NCBI RefSeq assembly: GCF_000340215.1
Contig: NW_006921540.1
Location: 1,978,377-2,042,376 of the forward strand
Reading direction: 5' to 3'
Source of the DNA: Pseudocercospora fijiensis CIRAD86
Taxonomy: Eukaryota; Ascomycota; Dothideomycetes; Mycosphaerellales; Mycosphaerellaceae
Length of the DNA: 64,000 bases
In this document: positions 21,369-32,900 of the stretch, one piece after another
Numbering within the stretch: position 1 is the first letter of the stretch
Layout: the number at the start of each line of letters is the position of its first letter
Program-made: the position numbers and the translations under genes
Notes under the pieces: generated by a model
Told to the model about the DNA's origin: nothing
What the model saw: only the letters and a program-made list of their open reading frames with translations
The model's database searches: none

Positions 21369-24300
21369 ATGAGTGGAAATACCGGTAGTACAAGGTGAGC
21401 ACGAGAGAGCAGCTTCATGAGCACCTAGGCCTGCTTTTTTGCTACCATTCACATGATTGCATTCTGTCCCATATGCCACCATCCTACTCCTACTCACGAC
21501 CCGGCACTCGCGGTGGAAGTCCTTTGGCTAACACGGAGCCTTGCAGATCCATTCGAGATGTCACTAAAAATCTCCATGCCCATTTTGCCGCTTCTAAGAT
21601 ACCGCTGTCCCTCCCCAGCGAGTGCCGCCGCATGCTACAGTCATTCATCGACGACATCCAGCACCGTATAGAAATCGACGAAGCCACCAAAGCCAACCAG
21701 GAACTCAAGCAATTCTGGGACAGATATATTGCCGGCAACCCGCAAAAGCTGGGAGCATTCGTTGGAGTGTTGAGGGAATTGCGAGCTGCCATCGTCAGTG
21801 AAGATGACTTGCTGGAATGGTATCACCTGGCTGGCAAGCCCGTGCTGGCCAGTGTCGGCTTCAAGAAAACAGCCTTGGACGACGCCCAAGAATTTGTGGC
21901 CAGCGTCATGATTTACGATGAGCATGAAAACAATGCCAAGCAGCGCAGCCGCACGTCGACTAGGATATGCAGTGATCTGCTGAACGTGTATCTCGCCAGA
22001 ACGAGAGCCCTGGCGGAAGAGGACCAATTCGTGGCCCCGGACAATGCCCAGATTGCACAGCAGGTGGAAGGTGTCTTGGTAGCATGCGGCAGAAAGATGC
22101 CACGCCAGCTCTTCCACAGTTTTGACGATCTCATCGTGAGACCCGAAACCAGACTGCAAGGACTTGCGCTACTTTCTTCATTCCTTCGACACCAGACGCC
22201 GCATATCTACACTGTTCAGCATACACCGGTCGTCGAGAATCTCTTGAAATGTCTCATGAACGACACCTCTACGACAGTCCTTTCAGTAGCCCTGACATCG
22301 CTGATCATGCTCTTGCCGCACATTCCCGGGTCGCTGAATTCAACCCTACCACGGCTCTTCCTCATCTACAGCAGATTGCTCTGCTGGGAGCGCTTCTCGG
22401 CACTCAGCACAGACGCGCAAAAGAATCTGGTGAAAGACGATCGCATTGCCGCGGACGATGATTACGACCATGGCGACGTCGGAATCGATTCGACTTGGGA
22501 GAAGTGCAGACCCCGAGAAGGTACTGTCGAGGCTTCCACTCCAGAGCTGAAGACATACTACACTTACCTCTACGGCTTGTATCCTCTCAACTTCATGAGC
22601 TATATTCGCAAGCCCCGCCGATTCTTGAAAAATCTCGATTTTCCGGGCGCCGACGACTTCGACCTTGACCAAGCAGTCATCCGAAGCAGGAGCGACCAGT
22701 TTCGGCAACTGCACCTTCTGCACCCCAACTTCTACAACCTTACCATCGAGGAGGAGCTAATTGATCCAAAATGGCCGAGAATGGATCCTGCCGATGTTGT
22801 TGCTGAATGTCACAGTCTAGCTATCGATTCCAGATCGCCGCTTGCCAGTCCAGGCCCTCCACCTACTGGCAAGTTGCCAGCGCTGCCGCCTCTGCCACCC
22901 ATACCGTCAAGCAACAATGGCTCGATATCACCGGCCGTTAGTCACACCAGCTTGCGTTCTGGGCACAGTTGGCGTGACACACTGTCTACAGCCGTCTCTT
23001 CTGGCATCCACATTGATGGCGATAGTCCTGTGCTTGGCCCGCAAGACGACGCTGTCGAGATGCTGCGACCTCGTAGCAAGGCAGGTGTTGAGAAGATGCG
23101 TTCATCTCCAGTCCTTGACGAGTTCCCTCTGCCATCAGGTGGACTTCCCGGGCCGCAGCAGATGAGGGATCCCTCAGAGCCTCCGCCGACCACCAACCTT
23201 GCCTACCTTCAACGAGAGATTACTCTCCTGCGCAACGACTTGAATTTTGAGCGATGGCACAAAGCACAATACTCGCAACACATTGGCCAGCTAATGCGCA
23301 AGAACGTGAAGGATGCCACGGTCGAAGCGGAAACACTCAATCTCATCAACGCCAACCGCGCTCTGAAGCAGCAGCTAGAGCAAGTGCGAAAAGAACGTGA
23401 GGCAACCATCAGAGACTCGAACTTGACGCGGAAGCAAGCCAACAATCTCGAATCTAACATGACCGAGCGCTTCAACAAGATGAAGAAGGAGCAAGAGACC
23501 TGGAATGCCGATGCCGAAGAGCTCCGCAGACTTCGTACTCAGATGAAGACCTACCGCGATCTGCTGTCCGAGACGGAGGCACGTGAGCTGAAGACGGCGC
23601 ACGAGCTGGAGATAGTCAAGCGTAATCTGGAGCAGATGAAGAATCTCGAGGCTCAGCTTGAAGAAGCACGACGCAAGATTCGCGAGTATGAGTATCGGGA
23701 ATGGGACTTTGATCAAGCAAAGCGCGAACACGAGCTTCTCCAAAGCGAGAAAGAGACACTCCAGATGCGCATCAGACGGCAGGACCAGGACCTCCAGCGC
23801 ACGAAGCAGATGTACAGCGAACGTCTTGTGGAGATGGAGGCGTCTCTTGCAGGAGGCGCGGAGTTTGATCGTCCTCCGACCGCACTGTCGCTACAGCCTG
23901 GCTCGGGTGCCCCAATTGCTACACAACGGGAGCTGGAAGACACAAAGGCGAAATTGATGCAGCTAAAGAAGTCTCATTCGCGCCTGCTCGAGCGCTACAC
24001 CGACCTCGAGATGGAGTATCAATCGGTCAAGAGCCAGCTTGCAACCATCCAGCAAGGGTATGGGGGAGAGTACGGCGATCCGCCTCGGAGTGGTAGTCTT
24101 GGTGCTCACTCCACACGGGAGCCTTCAATCATGTCGGGTGGCCTGCCAGGGCGTCCAGGCGTACTTGAGAGTGTGTACGATCTGGCAAGCGAGTATGGTG
24201 CACCCTCAGAGCTGGCCTACACCAACATCAGTCAATCAGATCCCACAGACAAGAGGTACATGAAGCGATCATCGACTTTAGCGTAAGTCAAGAAAGCACT

Positions 24301-24792
24301 AGCTTTGCATTTCATCTTCATCTTCAGCGGTACAGGTGAAAGATTGCTAACTAAAGCGTGCAGACTTCACCGCGGGGATATGCGTGGTCGCCCGGTATCA
24401 CCAATCTCACCACCACGCAGCGAGGCTACCATACACAGTGCTGCTGGCTTGACTTGGAAGCCAGCTGCCGCTCAGACGACCAAGTCGCAAGATTCTGAAG
24501 TCTCTGGCTTCAACGCAACGCGACCACTTGGATCAGACGAACGAAGCATCCTCAGCGGTCAGAGTGGTGGCAGCGGTGGCGGTCCCAAGAAGGATAAGAT
24601 CGATGTTAAGAGCGAGGTCAGAGTCTATGGGAGAGGTGAGTTGCAGCCTCAAAGATCGCATCCGAGAATGTCAATACTAATGGTCATCCAGGCGGCGCTC
24701 AAAACATCAAGCTCAAGTCCAAAGAGGCCGCCAAACCTGATAAGACGAAAGGTTTCGCCGGAAAGCTCGGCAAAGGTCTAGGGTTGTCCTAG
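21369..24792 (+). CDS. TSC1: Hamartin (tuberous sclerosis complex subunit 1) homologue
   Basis: Four exons are proposed: 21369-21394, 21547-24282, 24364-24635 and 24692-24792 (introns 152, 81 and 56 bases), 1044 residues. The first junction is chosen because GTGAGC, a CTAAC branch site and TTGCAG fit well and give MSGNTGSTRSIRDVTKNLH; the long open frame otherwise starts without an ATG. The N-terminal half is the helical hamartin core (ELKTYYTYLYGLYPLNFMSY, LLHPNFYNLTIEEEL). A Pro/Ser-rich linker precedes a coiled coil of roughly 250 residues, then a short Lys-rich C-terminus (GFAGKLGKGLGLS). With Tsc2 it restrains Rheb and TORC1 and, in fission yeast, amino acid uptake. The first exon is the least certain part. 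Confidence 0.88.
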
Positions 24793-25181
24793 CAAGGCAA
24801 GAACGAGGACTCCTCTGATTCAACTTTCACTTCCTCTGAGACGACTGCGAATGCAGCTGACCTCGCACAAGCTTTCGTTCGAATACAGATGTTCCCCTCG
24901 AGTTTGTGGATATGAAGAGCATGACTTCACGAAAAGACGGCGAGCAAAGATTTTTTGGCATGGCATGGCGCTGAGGACGAGCGAATATCTGGGAGGGAAA
25001 ATTGCTTCTTTATCATACCCTGCCAGCAAGCCCGATGTGGCTATATAGCTGGTTCGCGCTGGATGACGAAAGCTGTTTGTGTGTATGTGTCAGCTTCAGC
25101 AATGATTGCTAAAGTAGTGTAGGCCTTTCCGCCGTGACCTTCCTTCCACAATCTCCTCTTGCCACCCTCACTCCGCCCTTC
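24793..25181. other. Convergent 3' region between TSC1 and an F-box-like gene
   Basis: No gene seen. Ordinary composition, turning C-rich near 25090. Confidence 0.5.
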
Positions 25182-25787
25182 TCATCCTTTCCAAGGCTTC
25201 GGGAACGCAACATCGAACAACTCTCCAAACGTCGGATTGCCCCAATAACCCTTAAACACATGTTTCCCAGACCCATACGAAGACTTGTGCACCTTCACAG
25301 TGGTAACGCAATAATCAGAATCCATCAACACCATCTTCCTCCACGATTCTTCACGTTCCAAGGATCGCACCTCATCATCTGGATCGAAAGTCCTGAACGT
25401 AACCCAGACATCATCCGTCCCATCGAATATACGCTCCACCACGCTGCAATCCACATGCGCTCTGATTACATTGTACCAGCCACTGATCGGGAGGAAAACC
25501 ATGTTAAACCGAGAATCCGAGCTGCTTTGTCCGAAGAAGGGGTTGTGGGTGTAGTAACGGCGTTTTCCTGGGGTCGGGTTGAGGAAGAGGGCGCGTAAGA
25601 GTTTTGCTGATCCTTGGATTGTGGCACGGAATTGGTGGGAGACTCGTTGGCTTTGCAGGAGGGATTTGAGGTGCTTGATGTTACCGTCGTCGAGGTGGAG
25701 TAGGATCTCTTCGAGAAGCTCGGGGGTGTGAGCGACGCGTTGGCCGGCTGAAGGTGGAGCTGGAGCTGGAGCTGGAGGTGCTGACAT
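25182..25787 (-). CDS. F-box-like family protein, intact copy A
   Basis: Single exon, 201 residues. An Ala/Pro stretch is followed by GQRVAHTPELLEEILLHLDD, a leucine-rich helix pair resembling an F-box, then SQRVSHQFRATIQGSAKLLRALF. The centre is not recognised. The end carries the family motif NPTFGELFDVAF. The same N- and C-terminal motifs occur in copies at 4.2, 26.2, 27.6, 28.1 and 29.3 kb. If a true F-box, it would recruit targets to an SCF ubiquitin ligase through Skp1; no substrate-binding repeats are present. Composition flips inside the gene near 25490, and a GGCGA repeat lies upstream. Confidence 0.75.
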   Translation of the reverse strand: MSAPPAPAPAPPSAGQRVAHTPELLEEILLHLDDGNIKHLKSLLQSQRVSHQFRATIQGSAKLLRALFLNPTPGKRRYYTHNPFFGQSSSDSRFNMVFLPISGWYNVIRAHVDCSVVERIFDGTDDVWVTFRTFDPDDEVRSLEREESWRKMVLMDSDYCVTTVKVHKSSYGSGKHVFKGYWGNPTFGELFDVAFPKPWKG

Positions 25788-25878
25788 GATGGTGGGTGTG
25801 CTGCTGAAGTGGCCTAATGCGATGCGACTATTGATGATGTTAGTGCTGATCGCATATCTAGCGTGCGATTGACCCTAT

Positions 25879-25902
25879 GGCGAGGCGAGGCGAGGCGAGG
25901 CG
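25879..25902. repeat. (GGCGA)n pentanucleotide repeat
   Basis: Almost five copies in a row, just upstream of F-box-like copy A. Confidence 0.9.
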
Positions 25903-26166
25903 GTTGGCTGGCGTGGATGTTGTTGAAGAGGAAGTGAGAAAGGTTGAGGAAGAGTTGTAAGTCATTTTCACCACGCAGATTCTGAAAGCTTGGCAACTTC
26001 TAACGGCCATGCATACATGTGTGCGCATCTGAAGGCGGCAACGACGGCAGCACCTTTCAATCTCTCACTTCGACACACCGCTGCCCATCCTCAATGCTCC
26101 AACTCAAACGCAGCATCATGCAATAGTCCTAGCCTGACGTTCTTCCATCCATCCATCCTCAAGCCT

Positions 26167-26610
26167 CTATGCTCGGTACTTCCCAAACGCCACGTCGTAC
26201 AGCTCACCCAGCGTAGCATTCTTCAATCCCTTCTTCCATCTTGGCACCACTACCTACCTCGTTAACCTGAAGCTTAGCAACAACATAATCGCCCGCTCTC
26301 AGGTGCATCTTACGCCAGGATGGCACCATCTCTGCCCTAATAGATCCGCTCTCCCATCGCCGCTTATTCAGACTGACCTGTATCTTGACGGGGGCTCGTC
26401 GTTTTCTAGCTGCTACTTTACGCCAACGGACATGCAGAAAGGCACCTTTGACTCGGAACCTCTGCTTGGGAATCAAGCGGTTGTCCGGAAATCCCAGATT
26501 TGGTTGGAGAAAGAGCTTTCTCGAGAATGCTGGAGCCTTTGATCGTGCACTGGAATTCTCTGCAGCAGCGCTTCTGTGGGAATTTGATTACTTCTAACAG
26601 GATCTGTTTC
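26167..26610 (-). pseudogene. F-box-like family copy B, frameshifted
   Basis: Family text appears in pieces on the minus strand: EFQCTIKGSSILEKAL, then in a second frame FLQPNLGFPDNRLIPKQRF ... VPSWRKMHLRAGDYVVAKLQV, then in a third frame KNATLGELYDVAFGKY and a stop at 26167-26169. The order and spacing match intact copy A. At least two small indels are needed, one near a T-rich run around 26500 and one near 26235. The N-terminal RVAHT.ELLE block is not clearly present. It is a decayed or mis-assembled copy. Confidence 0.75.
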
Positions 26611-27531
26611 AGGACTACCTTTGCGGATAGTAACGGTACTGAAGAGTGGGTAGCTCGAAATTGAAGGAGGAAGTGAAGTAGCTCTGGTAGTTTCTGGAAA
26701 GTTGTGCTTACTCTGGTGGGTCATCAGGACAATGCGACTGCTATTGCGACTGGTTCTCGTAACGTCGTTATTACGGATCGACTCCTGAAGGCTTAGGCCA
26801 CCCCGTCGAGTACGTATCCAGCGGGTGAAGGTCACCATCCCACGGATACATCGCTTTCCACGATTCATTGATTGCTGAATTCTTGAAGGCTGGCTCGGAG
26901 AATGAGGTGGGTCTCGTTTGAGCTCAAGGCGCAGGTGGCTGTAGTCTCTAAGAGACACGAAAAACCATTGTCAAGTTATAAGAATACCTTGCGGACTCAA
27001 GAAGCCTAGTCCTGCGCTGAAACCGGGATGATGAGCACACCACTTCCTTGACGTTCCAGTGAGTTCTGTACAGGACGAGGTACGCAAAACTTGGTGATAC
27101 GTGCGAGCCTCTTTACGACCAAGAATAATCAATGATAGCGTCGATATCGTCGGATTGAATCATAGAAGAGATTGGTCCACGCTCCACGACTTCAAAAAGT
27201 GGGTGAACTACCAAGTGAGGTTTCATACCTTCACTCCATCGTTCCCCTGCAAATTCTCATACCTGGAATATGCAGTGTGCTTCATTGAAAGCTCGAGATG
27301 TCACAGAGCTCGCGAAATGCTCCAGCGTAATTTTACAAAGGCGATTTTGCAAGTCAGTTATAGGTAAATTGATCTTTGAACTATCGAGTAAGTTCCACCA
27401 GCTCACTACGCCGTTCTCTTGCGTATGTTAACACTCAAGAGACCTGGAATACTTCGCTAAACGCTTAGATTGCCGAATGGCCAACGAAGGGGCTAGTCTT
27501 TAGTCTTTATATGCCAAGTTCGCTTTTCCCC
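26611..27531. other. Interval inside the F-box-like array
   Basis: About 900 bases with no supported gene. Given decayed copies on both sides, older unrecognisable copies may be present. Confidence 0.4.
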
Positions 27532-27819
27532 CTAAAGTTGCTGCTTGGTCCTCCCTCCCCTCATAAGCCGCAACAATGAGCTTGCCCGATATTCGGGTTC
27601 ATCCAATCTCCTATCGGGATGTTGACCTTCATACCATTCGACCACAGCTCTGTAACGTGATCCTGAGCTCCCGCTTGCGATGAATCTCGTGACAGGTCTC
27701 CCTCGGCTAGATAGAGCCAGTAGAATCTGCTCGAGAAGGTCTGGAATTGCAGCGGCTTGATTACCGGTAGATGAGGCGGCGATGGTCGCATTGCTGAGAG
27801 TTGTTAGTAGAGGTCTCAA
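27532..27819 (-). pseudogene. F-box-like family copy C, short remnant
   Basis: AAAIPDLLEQILLALSSRGRP resembles the family N-terminal helix without the RVAHT lead. In the next frame NPNIGQAH resembles the C-terminal motif PTFGELY, only about 35 residues later. The centre of the protein is therefore missing and the frame changes. Support is weaker than for the other copies. Confidence 0.45.
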
Positions 27820-28105
27820 TTGAAAGGCAATTCGCGTTCATACCTTATGACCTTGGCCAGAGATATTGGATGAGAGTAGTAGAAAAATTGCAAAGCTTCG
27901 ACAAGCCAACAAGTGAAGTAGGTCTGTGCGCAGTCGAGGAAATGGGATGAGGATAACAGATCCGTGAGAGGATAGTGATGGGTATGTAGGAGGAGTCGTG
28001 ATCGGGAGGATTTGTGTATGAAGTTGTGTAGAAGTACGACATTGCGCGAACCACTGACTGACAGTGTTCGTCATCATCGTCGATGTGAGGCGAGGTCAAG
28101 ACCTC

Positions 28106-28813
28106 TTACTTAGATTCTGCGCTGTTGCGAGTTGTATGGCTCGCCCGAGTATACCTGAACGCACGGACAGCGAGTAGAGATTGCTCTTCAAAATCCTGTT
28201 CTGGATCGCGCGTCCGCTGTGCTCCTCCGATGACAGCCTCGTATAGCTCGCCAAATGTCGGACTGCATCTCTCCTCTCTGGAGAAGAAACCCACATTGGG
28301 ATTGCTGTAGTTGTGGCCTTGAAGCTCGACGACCTGGAACGGAGCATTCCACCAGTACATTCGCATCCAAGAAGGCGTGATTGATGGATTCTGCCGCAGA
28401 GCTGAGCCCTCATTCTTTTGAAAGCTGATCCTCATCGTCATCATCGGACAGATCTCTGACTTTTGCCGTCCCCAGTTGACGACGCACGCCTCGTAACCTA
28501 GCTTGAGAGCGCCGTATGGCCGCTGCTTGGTAGGTCTCAGCGGATTATGCTGTGTGATTTGCCATCTAGCAGGATTGAAGGCTTTGGTTTTGAAGAACAG
28601 TGCCTCCTGCAAAGATTTGGAAGAAGCGATTGTCTGCTGGAATACTTCGCTGACGCGCTGACTTAGGAGGACCGTACGAAGGCGTAGCTGGGCTTCGTCG
28701 TTGTTGTAACACCCTCGAAAACCTGGCGCGCATAAGTCTTCGGTTTCAGCCAGCATCAGAAGGATGCTCTCAAGCAGCTCAAAAGTATGAGCGACTCGAC
28801 TGCCCGCAGACAT
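28106..28813 (-). CDS. F-box-like family protein, intact copy D
   Basis: Single exon, 235 residues, starting MSAGSRVAHTFELLESILLM. An insert (CAPGFRGCYNNDEAQ) splits the helical region; it continues LLSQRVSEVFQQTIASSKSLQEALFF, a central stretch with PSWMRMYWWNAPFQVVELQG, and the C-terminal motif SPTFGELYEAVIGG. An Arg/Ser/Thr-rich tail of about 40 residues beyond that motif is unique to this copy. It shares about the same motif order as copy A but is clearly diverged, so the duplication is not recent. Function unknown; SCF adaptor is an inference from the N-terminal helix pattern. Confidence 0.75.
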   Translation of the reverse strand: MSAGSRVAHTFELLESILLMLAETEDLCAPGFRGCYNNDEAQLRLRTVLLSQRVSEVFQQTIASSKSLQEALFFKTKAFNPARWQITQHNPLRPTKQRPYGALKLGYEACVVNWGRQKSEICPMMTMRISFQKNEGSALRQNPSITPSWMRMYWWNAPFQVVELQGHNYSNPNVGFFSREERCSPTFGELYEAVIGGAQRTRDPEQDFEEQSLLAVRAFRYTRASHTTRNSAESK

Positions 28814-29255
28814 GGCTTCAACTTATTAGTGTTACGAACTGCATTCGAGGGAGCTGCACATACCGAGACGAGACTTGATGCGTTAGCGATTGTTGAATCT
28901 GTGCGTGTGTGTACTTGAGAAGTCGAAAGCGGAAGTCAGAGTCGAGACAAGCGTAGATGTGGATATAGTTGACGCGACGTGGTCCGTGCGGATCTTCACA
29001 TGCGGATCTTCACAAGATCGCGTCGCGTCGAATGATTACGAGCCACCGCACGGACCGAAGTCTCGAAGTGAGATCTCGTCATCCAGAATCATACGTCAAC
29101 ACATTGACTCGCACATTCTTCTCCCACACCAAAACCATACCGACAAGCAAAAAACAAGCCAACCACCAGACCTCTTTGGCCGCGTCAGCAGCACATAGTA
29201 CTTCGTTGGTACATTCTTCCTCCTGTCGCTTATCTTCACTGACCTCACTCAGATC
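28814..29255. other. Divergent region between F-box-like copies D and E
   Basis: 442 bases with no supported gene. A short direct repeat of 'ggatcttcaca' occurs near 28990-29012. Confidence 0.45.
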
Positions 29256-29840
29256 ATGACAGCTCCATCGGCCGGACATCGAGTCGCGCACATCCCCGAG
29301 CTTCTCGAGAAAATCTTGATCCATGTCTTGGAAGACATCATTGGTTGGTTTCGCGTCGCCATCTCCGAGGTTCGCCAGCCAAAGAGCCAGTACCAGCTTC
29401 CGCGACGCCATCGCCGGTTCCAAGAAACTCCAGCAGGCTCTCATGCTCACCCCTCTACTCACAGGGACCAACACTGGACTACATACCCCCTGTCCACTTC
29501 GGGCTCGCAAAGCCTTACGATGTGGTGGAGGTCCTGCAAGACTTTCCACGATGGAGAAAAGCAGGATGCGCTGATGAGGAATGCAAATCTCGGGCAGATC
29601 TACGATCGTGCTGTGGTTCAGAAGGCGAAAGACGGTCAAGGGGGATGGAATTTGAGAGCAGGACAGGGAACTTGAGTAGGAAGGTGGTTCGATCCATACC
29701 GATGAGACTCTCGTTGTTCCATGGCAGGAGGAAAGGGAAAGCATTGTGGTGCTTCTGCAGGGCTGGTAGATCAAGACGTCAGCATGGTCACTCAGGATAC
29801 GCAGGAGTTGCTTAAGCGGGAGTGTTTGTGGCATGGAATT
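29090..29840. other. Strand-composition switch, A/C-rich to G-rich, near 29515
   Basis: 29090-29510 is C/A-rich and 29525-29840 is G-rich. The switch falls within the plus-strand pseudogene copy E and extends on both sides beyond it. Confidence 0.6.
29256..29675 (+). pseudogene. F-box-like family copy E, multiply frameshifted
   Basis: Frame 1 starts with an ATG and APSAGHRVAHIPELLEKIL, the clearest family start in the window. The next block (RASTSFRDAIAGSKKLQQAL) is in a second frame, a middle piece (YDVVEVLQDFPRWRKA) in a third, and the C-terminal motif NANLGQIYDRAV is back in frame 1. At least three indels are needed. All blocks are in the right order, so this is one decayed gene rather than chance. 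It lies on the opposite strand to copies A-D. Confidence 0.78.
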
Positions 29841-29958
29841 GCCCATTTCAATTTCGATGACATTACGGAGCAAGGAAAGATGCATCTTCCAGGCTTACTT
29901 TATCGTCCATCATCCTACTCCACAGAATCGATTCCTTCCCTTTTGCGCGGGAACCATC

Positions 29959-32900
29959 TCAGATTCGCAATTGACCAAACTGCTCTTCGATATCTCGAGC
30001 GTGGGTGACACCTTCAGCAGCCCGATGATGCTGCCCACCCACAGCTGCGCCGCACTGAGGGCATCGAGAAAGCTGCATAGCCATGCCGCATTCGCCTATG
30101 AATTAGTCAGTAATGAAAAAGAAGAATGGATTTGGTTTGTGACATAGCTCACCAATGGTGAAAAGATGTCCGTTGGCGCAACGGTACCAGTGTCCGGTGC
30201 CTAAAAATTCGGTCGCCATTGCAGCAACGACCATGCGCAGTTCGTTTGCGGAGACCGATGATACAGAAGTCTTCAGCATCTTGCGAATTGCCGAGACTTC
30301 GCCAGATACGGGAGCTGTTTGGCCAGCGTACTGGTTGCAAATCGCCTCTGCTTCATCAAGGTGCTTGTTACCCGCACGCTGAAGTGCTTCTATCATTTGA
30401 GACCTGTCTTCGTATCAGCATTGTATCAAATGTCTTGGGATTGGAGGACTTACCTGTCATCACGAGAGTGAGCCAGAACAGTAATCTCCAAAGCCGCGAA
30501 ATGCGCCCAGAAGATGTGACACTCGGCTTGCTGCAAGACGTGAGCAGACTTGATTGCGCTTATCATTAATGCATTGCAATCATCACGGTTCTTGTCAAGC
30601 ACCAGCCAAAGCTTAGCAGTGTCTTTCAGCTTCTGCGGCAGCTTCTCCCAAACAGTGACAAGGTCGGTAAGCAAGACGAGCTCGCAGCGAATGAACAGTG
30701 CTTGCGCCAGCAACTGTCCTCTGGTCTGCAAAATGCTCTGGTCGAATTCAAATGCAGGTAGATCGGACTGATTGCGGCGACGCACAGCCTCAACCAGGTC
30801 GCGGACTTTCTGAAACGGCTGCTCCTCCTTCCTCACTTTCTGTATGAATGTCGCAATGGTCGTACGCAGCTTCAGGAGTGGCTGGTAACGAGCCCCCGTT
30901 TTTGCTCTCAACGCATGTTCAATACCCTTGGTTCCATGCAGGACGATGTCTCCAGAAAGCCGAGCCTCATCGACCGTCTCTGAAAGATCACCCTGGTATT
31001 CTTTCAGTTGGTCGGCCAGGGGCATGTAGGTGCGATTGGACCAGATGATGAACTTCTTGGTGCTTTCATCAAGCAATGAGCGGCGCACAATGCGGCCATA
31101 CCTAGCCACGCTCCGTAAAGAGCCTCGGCAATCGGGGCAAGTCTTGATCTTTTCGTAAGACAGCGGGAGAATGTCGCCTTTGAGTGAAGTGGGTACTTCG
31201 AAATCACCAGATAATTCCGTGTTGTAGTGAGTCGACATTTCCATTTGACCATCGAGGGTTTCCATCGTGAAAATATGACCGCAAGGAAGAAAGAGGCAAG
31301 GCGCCTGATCCAGATCGACCTCAGCATACGTCTCCATCGTGTAGATGTCAACACGGACATCAAGAATCTCTTCATCAGCGCATACTTGGCAGTACCGTGC
31401 TGCTGGGCACGGCTCGCCACATATTGATGGGCACAGATGTCCACAAGAAAGTGTCTTCTGGCAGCGTTGCGAGCATGGCACCCAGTCGCAGGGCGCACCG
31501 CAGGGCATCTGACAAGCAGTATGAGGGCAGCTCGATGGGCACTTTTCTTCTGTGCATGGCATGCAAGGCTCGTGACAAAGCTTGGAGCACTTGGAATGAA
31601 TGCAGCTTGTGACGCACGGTTGTGAGCACGGAGGGCAGTCTTCGTCCGGATGACAATATTCCTTGCAGGAGTGGCTGCATGTGTTGAAATCGCGACCGCA
31701 GATCTGCAGGCACGGGCCATGATCGGTGTTCTTCACTTCGCCGGTTTTGATGTCGCGTCGACAGTCACGGCAAGGCTTCTGGCACGAGTGGCCGCACTCT
31801 AACGACGCTGAGCACTGCGCTGTGCACATGTAAGAAGGGCCATCCACCGAGACATGGCAGGCTACCACCACCTCATGTCCGCAATTGGATACCTTGCGTT
31901 CCACCTGCACCTCGCAGCGGATCTTGGATTGGTCTTGCAGTTGCCAACAAGGCAGAGCTGATACGACATGCCCGCATGGAAGGGTGAGGTTGCATTGAAC
32001 AACGACATCGCAGCGCGATGCGCATTCGGCTCCGCATGGCAATTCGCACGGGTGACTGCACCCAGTCTTTGGACGATTGCAGTCTTTCAAACAGTACACG
32101 CTGTTGTGTAAAGCCTCTGCGTGGCACTTTTGCGGACATGAGTGGCCACAAGGTAGCTGCTTGCCGCATAGAAGATCACAGCCTGCTTCGGGAGCGACGC
32201 GAGCAAAGTCCTCCGGCTCATGAATTTGCAGAGGTGTATCTGGATGACGTGGGCAAGCAAGCTCCAATGTGGTGCCAATATTCGCCTCCGACTTGAAGAT
32301 GTTGATGACGCCTTGCCACATTGGCACGTTGGACGTCGTTGCAGAGTTGCCGATGATGTACATGCCATGCTGAGCGCGGGATAGCAGAACATTGATCCTG
32401 TTCGAAGTGCGCAGGAATCCGCACTTCATTTGATCGTTGCTGCGCACTAGTGAGATTACGACGACCTTGGCCTCTTCACCTTGGAAATTATCGACCGTAG
32501 CAAGCCGAACAGCTTGCAGAAGCTTGCCTTTGCTCACAGACGGTCGACGCATCGCGGCTTCTGCTGAAGCAGGCAGTGCTTCTTCTTCTTCTTCTTCAGA
32601 CTCCTCATGTGCAAGGTCTTCAGCGTCACGTTCATTCAGGATGATCTCTGCTGAGCTGCTAAGCTGCCGCCTCAGCTTCCTCAGCTGTCCAAGATAGGGA
32701 GTGAGCACAGCGATGTCGTTTGAAGCATAAACTCCCTGCCTCTGAAGATGGCTCACCAGGGCGACAACCATGTCGACTTCCCAACGATTCGTGTGGGAAG
32801 TACTATGCAGATTATCGTTTTGAGCATCTTCTTTGTTCTTGTGGTCGAGCCAGAAGAGCCGAGGGCGTACACCACGGACGTGGGGATATTGCTGGACGGA

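Larger units (their letters stand above)
25090..25960. other. Strand-composition switch, A/C-rich to G/T-rich, near 25490
   Basis: 25090-25480 is C- and A-rich; 25500-25960 is strongly G- and T-rich. The right arm runs past the gene start into the upstream intergenic DNA, so coding constraint does not explain it. Confidence 0.7.

Noticed and set aside
20878..21402. 174-codon minus-strand and 113-codon plus-strand overlapping frames before TSC1
   Set aside because: Both are open because the region is strongly C-rich on one strand; no similarity recognised and they overlap the TSC1 start.
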